Below are positions 40,235 to 55,200 of a DNA stretch of 64,000 nucleotides, one piece after another (position 1 is the stretch's first letter; each line of letters begins with the position of its first letter). Origin of the DNA: Strongylocentrotus purpuratus (Eukaryota; Echinodermata; Echinoidea; Camarodonta; Strongylocentrotidae); assembly GCF_000002235.5 (NCBI RefSeq), contig NW_022145599.1, forward strand, positions 22,714,879-22,778,878. Direction: 5' to 3'. The translations under genes were made by a program, and so were the position numbers. Below the pieces are notes generated by a model. That model saw only the letters and a list, made by a program, of their open reading frames with translations, did no database searches and was not told the DNA's origin.

Positions 40235-43200
40235 GTAAGTTTTTTTTCTTCTTCATTATGTATGTTCATCCCACTATAGCTTGGGAAAGCTGCTTCAGGG
40301 ATTATACTCGCCAAGTATTTTGATTTAATGATATTTTTCATCCTGTAAAATAAGAGAAGATTCAGGCTCGTAAGTGTTTGGTATGTAATAAAACTGTTTG
40401 TGAATATAATATGCTACTAACTTATGCTATTGATAATTTTTGTATAGTCTACAGTATTAAACCTTTATACAGCAGAAGCCATTATAATGTGTACGGTAGA
40501 TGATTTTTAGATCTTCTACTACAAATTCAATTTTCTCAACAGTTACGTAAAGTGATAGGAGTAATCTACCTGCTCTATTGTGTCTCTTTATAATATATAT
40601 TTTATTATCTACAATTTTTATTAGACAGTTAGGCACCGTTGACATGCAGAAATTTCTGAGAAATTATTTGCTGCTGTCTAGGCCAATGCCGGAAAAAGTG
40701 GCTAGAATTATTTTTAACGGCTTTGTTGATATTCATTCCGTAATTTGTGGAAAATTCATTTCTTGAAATACTTTATAGGCCACTCCCAGATGAGGACTTC
40801 TACAGTACTCTGGCTGCGGATTTCGATGAGAGTGAAGAGGTAAGCTACAAAAAGATAAGATGATATAAGTAAATTTGTTTTTAACTTTCAGAACTTGCCT
40901 TTATGAAGTCTCATATCTGCATTCAGATGATTTGATAGAGACCTGTTTTTGTTTGTTAATGTCCCATAGTCTGTCTCTCTCAATGTCATTTTGTAATTTT
41001 ATTTCACATTTTGCATCATTCTTTTCTTCTACTGTACCTTCTATTAATAGGGTGTTGAAATTGCCCATGAATTGATTTTTCAAATGTAGTTGCAATTGAG
41101 TATTTGATATTATCCCTGTAGATGGAAACCACCTTACATGCCTAAATATGTGTTGCTTTGTTGACAAACCTCAGGCAAACTTTAGGGTTGTGGAGATCAA
41201 GGTATTTTGAGAAAAGCACAAACAAGCGAAAAATAACAAGTCAATAGTTAAGCTTGCCTATTGAGTATGAATTGACATGAGAATACAGCAATTGTTTTCA
41301 AAGTGACCATATTCTAAATTTCTTCTTTTTTCTTTCTTCAGAATTCAAGTGTATCAGATGCTGATGTAAATGCTCTCACAAAGGCATTGGCAGTAAGTAC
41401 CAATATTTTATGTGTTTTGACTAGGCTAGTTTGGAACAAACTTGCTCTCCTGTTTTTGTCTCTCTATTTATGTGTCTGTGACTTATTCTCTCTCTCTTTC
41501 TCTCTTTCTCTCATACATTGTAGATACCCAACGGTTAATCATAACATAGCAGCATTTAATGGAGAAAAACCCCAGTAATTAGTTACCCTCCAGTTCCTAC
41601 TATACACAATAAAATAGCCGACATGTGTACATGACTTGATCAAAGAATATTTTCTCATATTCAACATCCTGCGATGAATTGATGATTATAAACATGTTTG
41701 CAGCATTAAGTTGATTTGCACATGTACATGTTTATATATACAAGATAGAAAAAATTATGGTATGCAGATTATATCCTGAAGGTGAAATGTTGAAATGCCT
41801 TCATCTTTGTGCAGGGTATGGATGACATGGATGATGCTCTCTTCAGCTCCTCCCTCAAGCCAAAGAAGACCCCCAGCAAGGAGAGTGCAGCTCCTCCTCC
41901 CAAGAGGAAGGGGTCAGTGAAGGGTGCCACCCAGAGTCCTGCTGCCACGCCTAGTCCTGCCACGCCTAGTCCTGGGTTGAGTAGGAAAGGAACATATAAC
42001 ATCAGCGATGATCTGGACGGCGACATGTCCAAGACTTATGACTTAGGAAAGAAAGCAGATAAAGGTAAAGCCCACTGCACGCTAAGTGTGGGATATCTTC
42101 AGAAAAGTGGCAATTTGACATCAAAGATGCAGTCATAAAGGTTTATTCAAAGATTAGATGAAACAGCTATGGTCGTTCAAGGGTTTAGCTACATGTATTA
42201 CTATGAAACACAAAACTTTTGCGCTGTTATACTGTTGAAGATACTATGTCCCTTTTGCAGCCAACCTCAAATTCTGTAGAACTTTGCAGGAATTATGAAT
42301 ATGTCATGTATATCCTATCTGTGAAATTTAAACGTTAGCAGTGTCCTATTCAAATTATGCAAGAAAACCTGTTTACTTGCTAGACTTCACTGTCAGACAC
42401 TGTCAGTATTGAGTGACTGACTGGCTTTTTCTTCTTCTTTGGTAATAACATACATAACATGAGCTGTAAAGGGGACATGAGCATTTGTCTACATCAATAA
42501 CCCACTTCTTATGATGGCCAAAATTAACCTGATTGAATCTTTGCGTATGACCATTCGGTACATTGGTCTAAAAATCAAGACTATTACTTATTGGCTGGCT
42601 CTATAGCTCCTAAGTCGATTTGACAACTAATAGTCATTATTTTCCCACTTGAAGACATTTTCAAGCCCCACCTTTTTTAGGGAAGTTCTAAATTAGTATT
42701 ATTTTTCAAATGCCGTTGGAATTTAACCTTTTCATTTTTTGGCCTGCAAATAGGACATAGTACCTTTAAGGCTCGTTCAGACATGACACAGCAAACTTTT
42801 TGTTATGATGATGTTAAGTGTAATACATGTATCTTATAACACAGAGCTCAGTGAATATGCGCTAGTCCTTCGTTGCGTGCAGTTACCATTCATTTTCACA
42901 TTTAAAAAATTGCGGTTTTGGGTTGTTGTTTTTTGCAGCCGTCTAGCACACCATATCTGAACAAGCCTTTAGAGTGCTTAATAAATGACAATATTGTATT
43001 GTATTGTATTGAATTGTGGCTCAGCAGAAGAAACTTTTGTGACTTGCAAAACTGAAATGAGTGTGTGCTGACAAGGATTTGAAGAGGCATAACAATACAT
43101 ATATAGCTCCATCTTATCTCAGATGATGCCTTTGCCTGGCTCTCCAACTTTCATGTGTCACTATCAGCGTGTTTCCACAGAAAAAGAGTGGAACATGGAT

Positions 43201-46200
43201 TATTTTTTCCGGAATTGAAATCGCGGCGACACAGTATTAAACCAATCTGTTTCCACAGAGCGCAGCATTCCGATTAGCCCTGATTCCGTGTTTCAAGTCA
43301 GACAAATACCGTGTCAATCGGAAGTCAAGATTCAACCTTTGACCTCGATTGTGGATCCAGATCTACACAGGATTCCACGCTATTCTATTGTGACGTATAT
43401 TTTTCATTGTTACGTACAGCACGTATATAAACATATTATTGTATTCGCGTATTTCAAAGTATTTTTCAACCAATCATGCTGTAGTGGTGATTGGGGCTTC
43501 GCGCGCTCTGATGACCGCCAGACACGTCCATGTTTTTCAGTATATTTTGGGTGAATTTAGGGCTGATTTTAACATATTTTTTTTGGCCGGGGGGGGGGGG
43601 GGGGGGGGGGGGGTAGGAGGGCACGTGCCCCCTGTGCCCCCCCCCCCCCCCCCGGATCCGCCCCTGGATCCGCCACTGATACCATGTCGATGTTTTCTGT
43701 GGAAACACGCTGTATAACTGCAAAATGGTACTCAAAACAAAAAAATTGTCATTAATCCATTTAAAAAAAAAAAAGAATTGAGCAAATCTGGACAAAAGTT
43801 CAGTGCAGTTGAAAGATTCTAGTTAAAGTTTCTGGTTTTAGTACCGTGAAAATGTTTGATGAATGGAATAAAAAAAAATCAACTATCATTTTTAATATGT
43901 GGTTCACAGATTCTCAACCTGAAGCAGCAGAAGGTAAAAAGTCTCCTGCCCTCTCCAAGACCTACCCTGGTAGATCTAAACCTGAATCAACTTCTTTTGA
44001 CTTCGGAGGTGAGTTGATAATGATCATATTGATTTCCAATTAGTTATACCATAGATGCATTTTCTCTCTCTCTCTCTCTCTCTCTGTCGCTCCATCTCTC
44101 ACTCACTCTCCCGTTCCTCTCTGTCCTAAATACCGCTGTAAACTGACACAGTCTGTGTGTGTGTGTCTGTAGTGTACTACATGTATTCAAATGAATTGCA
44201 AGTGGGGATGAAAAAAGTAGCAATGCGCAATGAAGGTCCTATGTGTAGTCAGTTATTTGTATGATAAAAGATACAAAAATGTGGAGCGCAGAATGCCTGT
44301 AGTAAACCTGGTTCTCCCTCGGAGTGGACCTAAAGCCGTCAGTCCTCTGGTTGCTAACTAACAAGCATTTATGCTTTCTTAGCAGTCAGGTAAAATAACC
44401 ACCACTAACCACCACTGTTCTGGTTCTCTGTTATTGTCAGAGTTTGATGAAGATGACCCTCTTGCTGGTCTTCTCTCTGATGATGAGGATGCTGTGAAGC
44501 CTAAGAACAAGAAGCCCGTCACTAAGGCTACAAAAGCTGCTGCTTCAGGACCAGCTGTAAAACAGGACCCACCAGCAAGTAAACAAACAAAAAAGCATGT
44601 CCATGATGTTATAAAGTAGATAATTATTACTTTGTTTATCAATGTTTTATGCCATTGCTTCTGTAAGACAAATTTCAACAGTGATACACTAACCATAACG
44701 ATGAGACCGACAATAGACCAAACTCAAAAGTATATTACCCCAAATGACAACAAATTGGGCTTGGGTTTTTGAGTCAGATAACTGTAAACCTGACATTTCT
44801 CTGGTGATAATTACTCTGGAATTTATTTTTTCAAAGATTTTAGGGCAAGGGTTGAGATTGGATGTTTAGGATTAGGTTTATGCTTAGGTGTTGAGGCTGA
44901 TCCAATGTTAAAAATGGAAATGTGGGTAGAGTAAATTATTGAACACAGAGCAATTGCAGCGGAGCATTGTGTCATAGAAGGTGCATTGCTGTTTCATCTA
45001 CTTTACCGGTGTGTTGGCTCAGTCAGTAGAGCGTCCGCCTCACAACTGGGAGGTCGTGGGTTCAAACCCCGGCCGCGTCATACCAAAACACGTTAAAAGA
45101 CGGGAGTTGCTGCTATACCTACATACCTCAAATTAAATTTGGGTCAACAATTTGTTACATTCTCAGTTTTATTATTTCGTGGTAGGAAGTTAACATTAAT
45201 AGGAAATAAGTCTACAGATCCACTATTATCACACACACACCATGCATACATGATATTCACAGGCAGTTCATAAAGTATAAGCAGACCGTTCAAAGATTGA
45301 CCTGTTTCTTGACTTTATTCTGTATAGATCCAGCTCCTGCTTCTATGAAAGAGACTCTAGGTGCCAGTCAAAGTGAAGACAGTCTTCTCGATACAACACC
45401 AAGAGGTGGGCTTTGTCTCATTGAAAATCTGTGCCCCATCTTATAAATAACTGCCATTGTTACCCGTATCAGACATCTGAGCCGTGGTTTTACAAAATCA
45501 TATTACACTTGTTGTAATCCTAAAAGAGCTAATCAGTAAATATAAGACCATATTACCCTCTCATGAAAAAGCCTATGGACTTTGCATGTTAAAAAAGCAG
45601 TAAATATAGTCTCATATTGACCGCGCCGTATTTTGTCATCTTCATTGCGCATCTATTATGCGTACGAGAACCTGCGCACTTTGCGCGCTCTCTATTGTGA
45701 CGTAATACTCACACCAAATTAGGCACAATGTTTGCAGTGTATCGAAAAGTGCTGGTTTTTACAAAGTTTGTTCAGTTCTTTGAGATTGTCATGGTTGATT
45801 TATGTATTTGCTCTAGATGTCTGATTTGGATAACAATAAACATATTGACTGGCTTAACTTTCGGGGGTATACCACATACCGGTATATTGCCCTCACAAGA
45901 CCCATATTGCCCTCGTCTTTGACTCGGGGCAATATGAGTCTAGTTTAGGAAATATACATGTATGTGGTATCTCCCTCAAGGCCAGTCAATATTATATAAT
46001 TGTTCAAAAACAATTAAAAACTCAAATGTTGATTGATGTCAATCATATAATTATTTCTGTACATACGAGATGATATTCATAGGTTTCTAGGAGTTCATTT
46101 CATTGAAGCAGGGCCCCCAAGTATAACAGTATTTTAATTACTGATGGGGCTACCCTGTTAAAATAAAACAAAATAAATAAATAAATAAAATAAATAAATA

Positions 46201-49200
46201 AAAATGTATTAGTTTGAAACAAAAAGAAACTAATACTTATCTTTTATTTACCAATCAGGAACCTGTGTGCCAAATATTGAACACCTAATACATGTATATT
46301 GATTTTATCATCTACAATGTGTATCATCAAAAAATTGACAGTGAAGCAGAAAGAAAGAAGAGCAGAGACATGCTTATACCTTATTTGGAGTGCTTAATAT
46401 TCGAAACCATGACGTAATTTTTATCCCAATCTATTTTGTTTGTTATGTTGATGCGTATTTGTGTTATTTTTGTTCCTATTCTTGTTCCTGTGTATTTCTG
46501 CTTCAGAGAAATATGTGCAGTGGGAAGCAATTCTAATCAGAGGAAGAGACAAAAGCAAAGTTTTACGACATTGATTTACTGTGTGTGTTTGCTGTGTTAG
46601 AGCCCCTCTAAAGTGTTAGGAGCCCCAAAAATTTGATAGCAAAATTTCACTTACATATTGTATCATAATGTGAAAGAGGATGTAATTTAAGACACATTTC
46701 TGCAAGGATTTTCATAACAAATGTGTTTGAAGGGGAATATTTATGAAAGAATTCAAATTTAGGTTTTTCTGCGTATAACAGAAAAACCCAAATTATGTAT
46801 TTTTTTATCAATATTTGTCTTCAAACACATTTTATTTGGGGAAATCTTTTCAGAAATGTGTCTTAAATGACGTGCTCTTTCACATTATGATACAATTTAA
46901 GTGAAATTTTGCAATCAAATTTTTGGCGAATTTGGAGCTCCCAAAACTTTACAGGGGCTTTAATTTAGACAACATAATGCACCCGCAAGCCTGCTGTATA
47001 TCTACATCACCATGCAAGCCGACACTTACAAGCAGCATCTAACATAATAATGCCAATAAATCTGCTATACAGCAATACGTTCAATTGCAGTTCATTTGTT
47101 ATTCTATGTCATTACCTGAATGCAGAGAGAGACAAAAGCAAAGGTCCACCTGCAAGCAAATCTCGTGCAAAGCCGAGTACCAAGAGATCAGATGATATTG
47201 ATTTTGGTGATGATGATGATGGGATCTTGGATGGATTGGGTTTCGATGACACACCTAGAGGTATATACACATACATTTACAATGAGAGGGAGATGTGTGT
47301 TTGATCATTTATACAATACTTGTTTGTACTCGGAAGGGGGTTGTGAAACAAGAAATTTATATGCAATTTTTATGAAATACTGATTATAGCGAGTACAATG
47401 TACATGTATTTAGACACTTGTGATAAAATTTACTATTTCAGAGAAAAACCATTGTGGAAAATAATTTAAGTCTTGCATGAATTGGACATGCAATATAAAT
47501 TTACCCTTCCTAGATGCTACACTAAACTGTTGCACTTTTAATATGTATTTTATTATTTTCTTGTTATGTAATACTTGTGATATTAGAATTCCAAAGGGAA
47601 TGAAATTCTCTCTTTCATATAAATAATATTCTTGATTTTGGATCAAGTGTTTGTACTTTCCAGAATTAAGGCTGTCCAAAAAGAGATTCACACTATAGAA
47701 AGTTCATCAGATGTGTGTATCAAATTGATTGATTGATTGATCCATTTTATTTCAAATTCAGTAAAAACTTTAACAGGGTTATAAATATTTACAATGTAGA
47801 TATAAAAATCAACTTAAATATGTGAAACAAATTAATAACATTTAGAGCTCCACTGTCCTACTTGTAGCTACTTGCTCTCTCTCTATATTATATAATAGAA
47901 AACTTCCCTAATCTGTGCCTGTTCGTCCCCTATGATCCTCTTTTTCTTATGTTAATTGAGAGCTGAGTTAATGAGATAGCCACCTGTCACAGTGACCTCG
48001 CTGGCTAGCTGGGTGGTCTAATCCCTTCTGGCTAAACTAGTACAGCCGGCCTTTAAATACAAATTGTTGGAAAATGAAAAAGGTGTATCAGTAAAAGCCT
48101 ATGTGGCGTGACAAGTTGATACACCCATTACAAAGAATGAAAAACATCAATTTCAGGTAGCTGACATCTACATTTTAGACAAAAATGTATATTTTGTCTT
48201 CTTCTAACTAATGGTGTATTTTCATTTTTTCAGACCTACCAAAGATGGATAAAGAGCAAGAGGCAGCGAAAGCTAAGGTCAGTGACCTGTTTGGAAAGAC
48301 CAGTATCCTTGACAAACCACCTGCTAGTAAAGGTCGATCAAAGGAGTTCACCTTAGATAGCAAGTACAAGAAGCCACAAACAGGTATGGAGCAATCAACA
48401 AACAGGTGTAGACCCTAATCATATGTTTAATGTTTAATGCTGATACAGTACATAGAAGATGAGATTGATTAATTTCTCTTTTTTTAACAAGTATTTTTCA
48501 GTGAAAATGATGGAAATTCTAGGAGACAAAGTATACCATATCTATAGTTTTGTGGACAGGATGTGTTTCAACTCTTTGGCATTTGGTTGGAAAAGGCCCA
48601 GTCTGAGGTTGTCATAGAAAAAAAATGTAATTATATGGAAACACACATGTCTGCATATGATTTTTGTAATAGTATATGAACATTCATTGCTTTGACTGCT
48701 TTGCCTGTAACTTGTAAGTATTAAAAGCATCTTTTATAATTTGCTAATAATTGCATGAGCAGGGTTACTCATCTCATGGTATAACCTCATGTTAAAGATA
48801 AACTTGAGTTCTGGTAAAAAAAAGAAAATGAATTCTCACAGAATCAAACGAAACTTACACTGAGTGTTCAAGATCACAAATAAATGTCATTCGCCAAACA
48901 ATTTTGGTAGAAAATGTATACCGGCTGAGTAATGAGCATAGAAAGATAAGGAAATCAAGGTAACCCGACACCATTTGTGTAGTCCCATATACATCTTTCT
49001 GTGTATAGTGCTTGTAACTTTAACAAAACTGGGTCACATTTCTTATCATTTTGATGATTTCAGAACATTGCAGTGCACACCAATACATATATGCTAGAGG
49101 ATCAAACTTTTCTGATCGATTCCACAATGTTTCTTTCACAAAGCAATCAGATGACCAGTACTTAACTTTATCTTTAAAGTTTCCATTTGAATAAATATTA

Positions 49201-52200
49201 CATTTTATACCTGACCTTTGACCTCTCTACAGCTCCATCTGCACCGAAAGAGGAAGACTTTACCTTTGGTGGCTACACCCCATCCTCTGTGACGTCCAAA
49301 CGGCCCGACTCTGCCCCTCCTGGTAGGAGAGGTGTAAGGTATATACAGTCAAACCTGTCTATAAAGGTCACCCATAGGAAACAGGAAAGCTGGTTACTGT
49401 AGCCTGGTGGCCTTTCTAGACAGGTTCTACAACATATATTTCTTCCTGGAGGGAGGCACTATGGGTAGACACTGTGGGTAGACACTGCAGACCATGGGAT
49501 GGCCACTGAAATTCTTACTTTGTTTTTCGTGGTCCTTGATTTCGCCCCACCGAATAATAGCTTGCAAATATTACTAAAAAATAATACTTAAATGAAGAAT
49601 GTATGAGCATGCAAGGACGAACTGATCAGATTTTGGGTGGAAGAAGTAAGAAGTCAAAGGTCACAAAAGCGTTAAAGATTAGAGAAAATACTTTAGTACT
49701 TTGTGGTTTTGGGGTTGAATTTTGAATGAATTGAATTTAGTTTCATGAGATCAGATGTTCAAGAACACAGGATCACTGATAAATGAATAAACACATAGGC
49801 TAAGGTATTAGAAATGCAGTCTTATTCATCTTGTTTTGTTTTTTATTACTGTTAGTTCCACCAAGAAAAACTCATATTCTCTAAATCCATAACATTGAAC
49901 AACACCGTGAATGTCTAGCCTTCCTACGTATTTAACATACTGGTACATTGTATCTGTTAAATCACTTCAGTAAAGAAAATATGCGCAGGAACTGAGACCA
50001 ATTTAGCTCTGGAATCTTCAGAAGAGATATCGTAAAGAAAACATAATAATAATGATATTGAAAAAGCATAAAATCTTGCAAGGGAATCTCACTTTTACAA
50101 TACAGGTCTGTAGCTTATCCAAAAAGAGCTCCCTTGAACAAAAGTATACTGGATCACATCGTAATGATAATTCTTCTGCCCATAACAATTCCAACACAGA
50201 TTTGCTGACGAAGCTGATGATGACGATGACATCTTTGGTAACTCGACGATGGATCGACCCCGTAGACCAGGTCTATCTCACCAGTCATCGGTCTCCGCTA
50301 GCCCAAACAAGCAGGCTGCACCGGGAGCAGATAGCAATGATTGGCTGAACGAAGCTGTAGGATTGAGTGGAACAAAGAAAGAGATGCCGAAATCAGATTC
50401 TAATAAACAGGTAAACATGTGCATTGGATATCAATTATGGGATCTAGTCATCAAAAACTTCTTTTTCTCTTCATGTCCAGGTTTTTTTTCCACAGTTAAA
50501 GATGCATAGGAGTGGGCTCTCACAGGGAAATTCAAGACCGTAAAGGTGTTTACCCAATAATAGGTTTCGTCGATCACCAGGATTAGCCTTCAGTGTTATG
50601 GCCAACTGGCCCTGTGTAATGCTTTGCATTTTCCATCCATTCCCCCATATGGTAAAGTCATTATCTTACTTTTCCCTCACCTGAAGTCTGTGCAAGAGAC
50701 TAGGGTGTATTTTTAGTAGGCCTATGGACTTGCTGTATGCAAACTTGTACACCCATTGATAGTATTTTTACCAAGTCTGATGTCAGATAAATCTTACAAA
50801 TTCCCCTTTCATTCTTGATCTGAATTATTTATTTAAAAACCAAAACTAAATTTCAAGTTTTTCATGTATTTATCATATTTGTCTGCATTCATTTACATTA
50901 ATGCACAAAATTCTTCCTGTATGTAGGAACTGTAAGAGGCATTGATCCGCGTAACAGTCCATGTTTATTTTTAAGAATGCAAATTTTGTTAGTAAAATAC
51001 AACTTTTGGGATTAAAGAATACAGTTTTTGAATTCCAGAGGTTGGCAGGTCTGTTATGACTGTTTTGTTTTGTTTTTGTAGAGTGCAGAGATTAGAAGAC
51101 CCACCCTCCAACCAGACAAGGACACCACATCATCAGGGAGTCATAGGAAAGATGACAGGAGTGATGTTAAGAAGACTGGTGTAGGAGAAGGAGGAGGGGC
51201 TGTTAAGGATGATATGAAGAGACCAGCAGCAGCTGCGGATTATCTAGGCTTAGGAGGAGATGATATAGACGTTGACTCCATTGCACAGTAAGTCTGCTAG
51301 AGTTGCCATCTTACAGCTTATTTTCATATGCCCAAGTAAAATGGATATCACTCTTCAGATCTGTTTATAAATCATATTTTTCAAAAGCATAAGAGTCGAA
51401 ATATGTTTGTTGATTACACATACAGTGTAGTCCATCTATGTTATAGAGGAGGATTTGTGAGGCAGCTTACTAATACCATCCCATTTTTAATGAAAATCCA
51501 TGGAAGATGCTTTATGCATAACTGGGCTTCCTTCCTTTATTTGGTTCCTAACTGTGGCCTTCGGGCTTCGGCTTAAAGCTATGAAGTATAGCTTTCTCCC
51601 TTTAAATCAATACTTCTTTGTAAAAGTATATGAAATGGGTTTTATTCTCAATTTGTTTTCTCAAACCTTACTTTTTTGTGTTTTAGAAGGTTAGTGGGTA
51701 TGATTATGAGAGTTGGTTGGGGATTTTGGAAAAAGCTTTGTGGTTGAATTTGAATGCTTTAACAAGGGTGTTTCTTTTTTTCTTTACTACAATATTTTGT
51801 CATTGCAGAAATCAGTGATAGCAATATGATATATCCTTGTGTCATTTTGAGATTTTGTTTTTCATAATAAAAAGGAAAAGAGATTGTACCAATATTCATG
51901 TTGTTTATCAATCAGGCCCAAAGAGATAACTCCAAGAGTGGAGAGACTTACTAAACGTGACTCCAGAGACGATCTGTTCACCAAACCAGTCAAGAGGGAT
52001 GAAACGTGAGTCATATTGGTTTCTTTCATTCATAGTGTGTCATAATTTTCTAGCTACATCCTAATTATATTTAAAGTTTGTCATTTTCACTAATTAGTTT
52101 GTGTTAGTCTACTATGTTTTTTAAACTTGAGTTTTAGTAAAAAAAAAATTAAGTGAAATTTTCAGGATTTTGGGCCCTATCTAACAGTTGAAAGTCATAA

Positions 52201-55200
52201 ATATGTGCATGATAAAAGTTCTTATCCAAATCACTCCTGAAACCCAATCAATTGATTGGTCTTACATAGGCATGTGATTCATTTACAAAGACTATCCCAA
52301 GTTGTGTTTGAACTTGCATTTTCATGTGACAGACCATGAGTATCCATTTTAGTTGGATGAAAATTGTTAGGCTTCAGAACCCTGCAGTGAGTGGTATAAA
52401 TAGCGCAGGTTGAAATAGAAGATGAACAACTGAGCAATCGAACTGCATAGATTTTCTCTTTGTGTTCATTAACACCATACTTATATCTGTTTTTTGTTTT
52501 GTTAAGGTCACCTTTTCCATGGGACAATGAAAGCCCAAGAAGATCACGAAGGAGACACACAGATATGAGTTCCACTGGTGATCTTGGCAGCACCTTTGAT
52601 TCTATGAACTACAGTAAGTAGCATTTTGTGTAAGGTTATTGTGATTATCAAAATGCATAGAATTTCTTTAATCAATTTAGTTTTAAGTCTGACATATAAG
52701 ATTATAATACATTGCTTTTATTATATACGTTTTGCAACTCCAAACTGAAAAATGAAATGGATAAATCATATATCAAACTGAAGCTTATGAGCCATAGAAT
52801 AAAATAATTGCTACTATTTGTTCACAGAGTGTCATGCAATATTGAGTGACTGACTGACATCTTGAGCTGTAACAGGTGCATGAGCATTTGTCTACATCAA
52901 TAACCCACTACTTGTAATAGCCAAAATTAAACTGATTTGATCTTTGTGCAGCACAAATTGTACGACCATTCGTAAAAGGGTCTAAAAATCAGACTATTAC
53001 TTAGGTGATCGCAATTACTTAAGTCGATTCGACATCTAACGGTCATTATTTTCTCACTAAAAACTATCTTCAAGCCCTGTCATTTGGAGGGAAGTTCTAA
53101 ATTAGTATTGTCTTTCAAATGCCGTTGGAATTTCACCTTTCAATTTTTTTGGCCTGCAAATGGGGCATAGTACCTAAATTTAAACTTGATGTGAATGCAA
53201 GTGATTATATATGTCATGTGTGATGTTACAGGTGATGGCGATGATGATAACGACCCACTTGGTGAAAGCGATCCTCTTCGAGCCAGTCTGATTGCTCAGC
53301 AAATTAAACAGCTTGCTGCCATGGAGAAAGATGAATCAGCTCCAAAGCCTGCAGAGCGGGGGCCCCCTCTAGCACGCCCTAATACCACCTCCAAGCCCCC
53401 TAGCTCACATACTCCAACTCCACAAGCAAACCAGGTATGCTAGTTATACAAAGTGGCCCTTAAAGCCCATCTGTACTAGTTTGGCCAGGAGGGATTAGAC
53501 CACCCAGCATGGTCACTGACAGGTGGCTATCTCATCAACTCAGCTCTCAATTAACTATCTCATCAACTCAGCTCTCAATTAACATAAGAAAAAGAGGATC
53601 ATGGGCACCTCTTAGGCATTGTTTTCTATATAGAGGGATCAAGTAGCTACAAGTAGTACAGCAGGCTTTAAAACAGGAAATCAAAGTTCAATGATAAATT
53701 ACTCAATTATCCCAAATTAAGTTTCTGTTGATGTATACTTCATTGAAAAGCCTAATTTCTCTACTTTCATATGACACCCAAAATAATTCAACTCATCAAT
53801 CCTGCAGGACTGATTTCAGACCATCTGAAGTGGCCGTATCAGATATCAAATTGTCTAAAATAAGGGAATGGCCGTTTCATTTAGTTCATTGTGGTTTGTA
53901 AAGAAACGGATAAGGTTTGGGATGATTAATTTGCGGAAATACACATCATTTAAAAGCTCATATTCTAATCTTGGTTAGGATACCATAATCATGACAAAGG
54001 GATTGTGCATGACTAAGCAGGCACAAATTGGTATTTAAAAACATATTGACATATATTCAGCTGCCTCATCCACTTTCCGCAACGAAATCTTAATGTGCCT
54101 AATCAGTTGTAAATTATGCTACGTGCCTATGGTCTCAAAAGAAAATATGAGGTATTAAATGATGTGTAATTTTAACAATTATTAATTTGAAATTATTTCA
54201 TATCTTATCAAAATCAAATGTAATAGCCATTCACTTATTTTAGACAATTCAGGCTGTCTGAGATTGATCATGTGTGACTTATTATTGAAGCCTTTGATGT
54301 CATGTAAAAAACAAGAAAATTAGCTTTCCTATCGTGTATACTTTACTTAAAATAATTTGGAATTTTAGGGTGATTAACTCTTGGCTTGGGCTTCCCCTTT
54401 TCAGGGATAGTTTCCTAATAAGTGACTTATTATCAATCTTTAAATGATTAAATATGTACATGTTGGTTAGAATAGATGTTCTATTTAGATGACTAATATG
54501 GGTCTGCATTGAATATACCTGTAATATTGCTTTTCATGTACTTATATTTTTTTAAATAAAATGTATTTATTACTTGAAAATGCACCATGAGCATCACTGC
54601 GTGACATATATGACCACTATCGGTATATAAGCGATCATTATTACAATTATGGAAAGGATTACCAGACGTGCTCATGTGTATAACATTAGCAACATGGTCA
54701 CCATAAACCTGTTTAATATGAAATACAATTTCAATTTATTACAGCAACAGTAGTTTAATAGTGCTCAATTCTGTGTGATTCAGAATTTCTCTATGTAAAC
54801 TGGAAATATTGCACATTTTCTGGGGCAATTTGACGTCAGATTACATCTGTAAAATAGAAAGTATGCTGTGTAGAAGAAATATGTTAAAGAATACATCCAC
54901 TCAACTTCCACTATATTGTTTTCCGTTGCATTTATATAAATGAATTGTTTATGATTGAAACCTGTTTTCTCTTATTTCAGGTTGAGCTGAGTAGTGGAAA
55001 GTCCCTCCCTACCCCTATGCAGCGCCAGTCTTCTGTTACCTCTCTCTCTGGGGACCAAGCACCTGCAACTTCAGGTTAACACTCTTTCCTTTTTTGAATG
55101 CCTCTAAAACTTGATTGTGTGGTTGTGTTTCAATGAATGTTTTATGCTGTTGCATATAATAGTTGCAATCTCCTACAGTCACGCACACACTGACATGAAC

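Noticed and set aside
45003-45085. tRNA-Val(CAC) gene
   Set aside because: The D-arm and B-box fit, but the anticodon stem has mismatches and the sequence continues like a SINE; no CCA-adjacent terminator T-run is seen.
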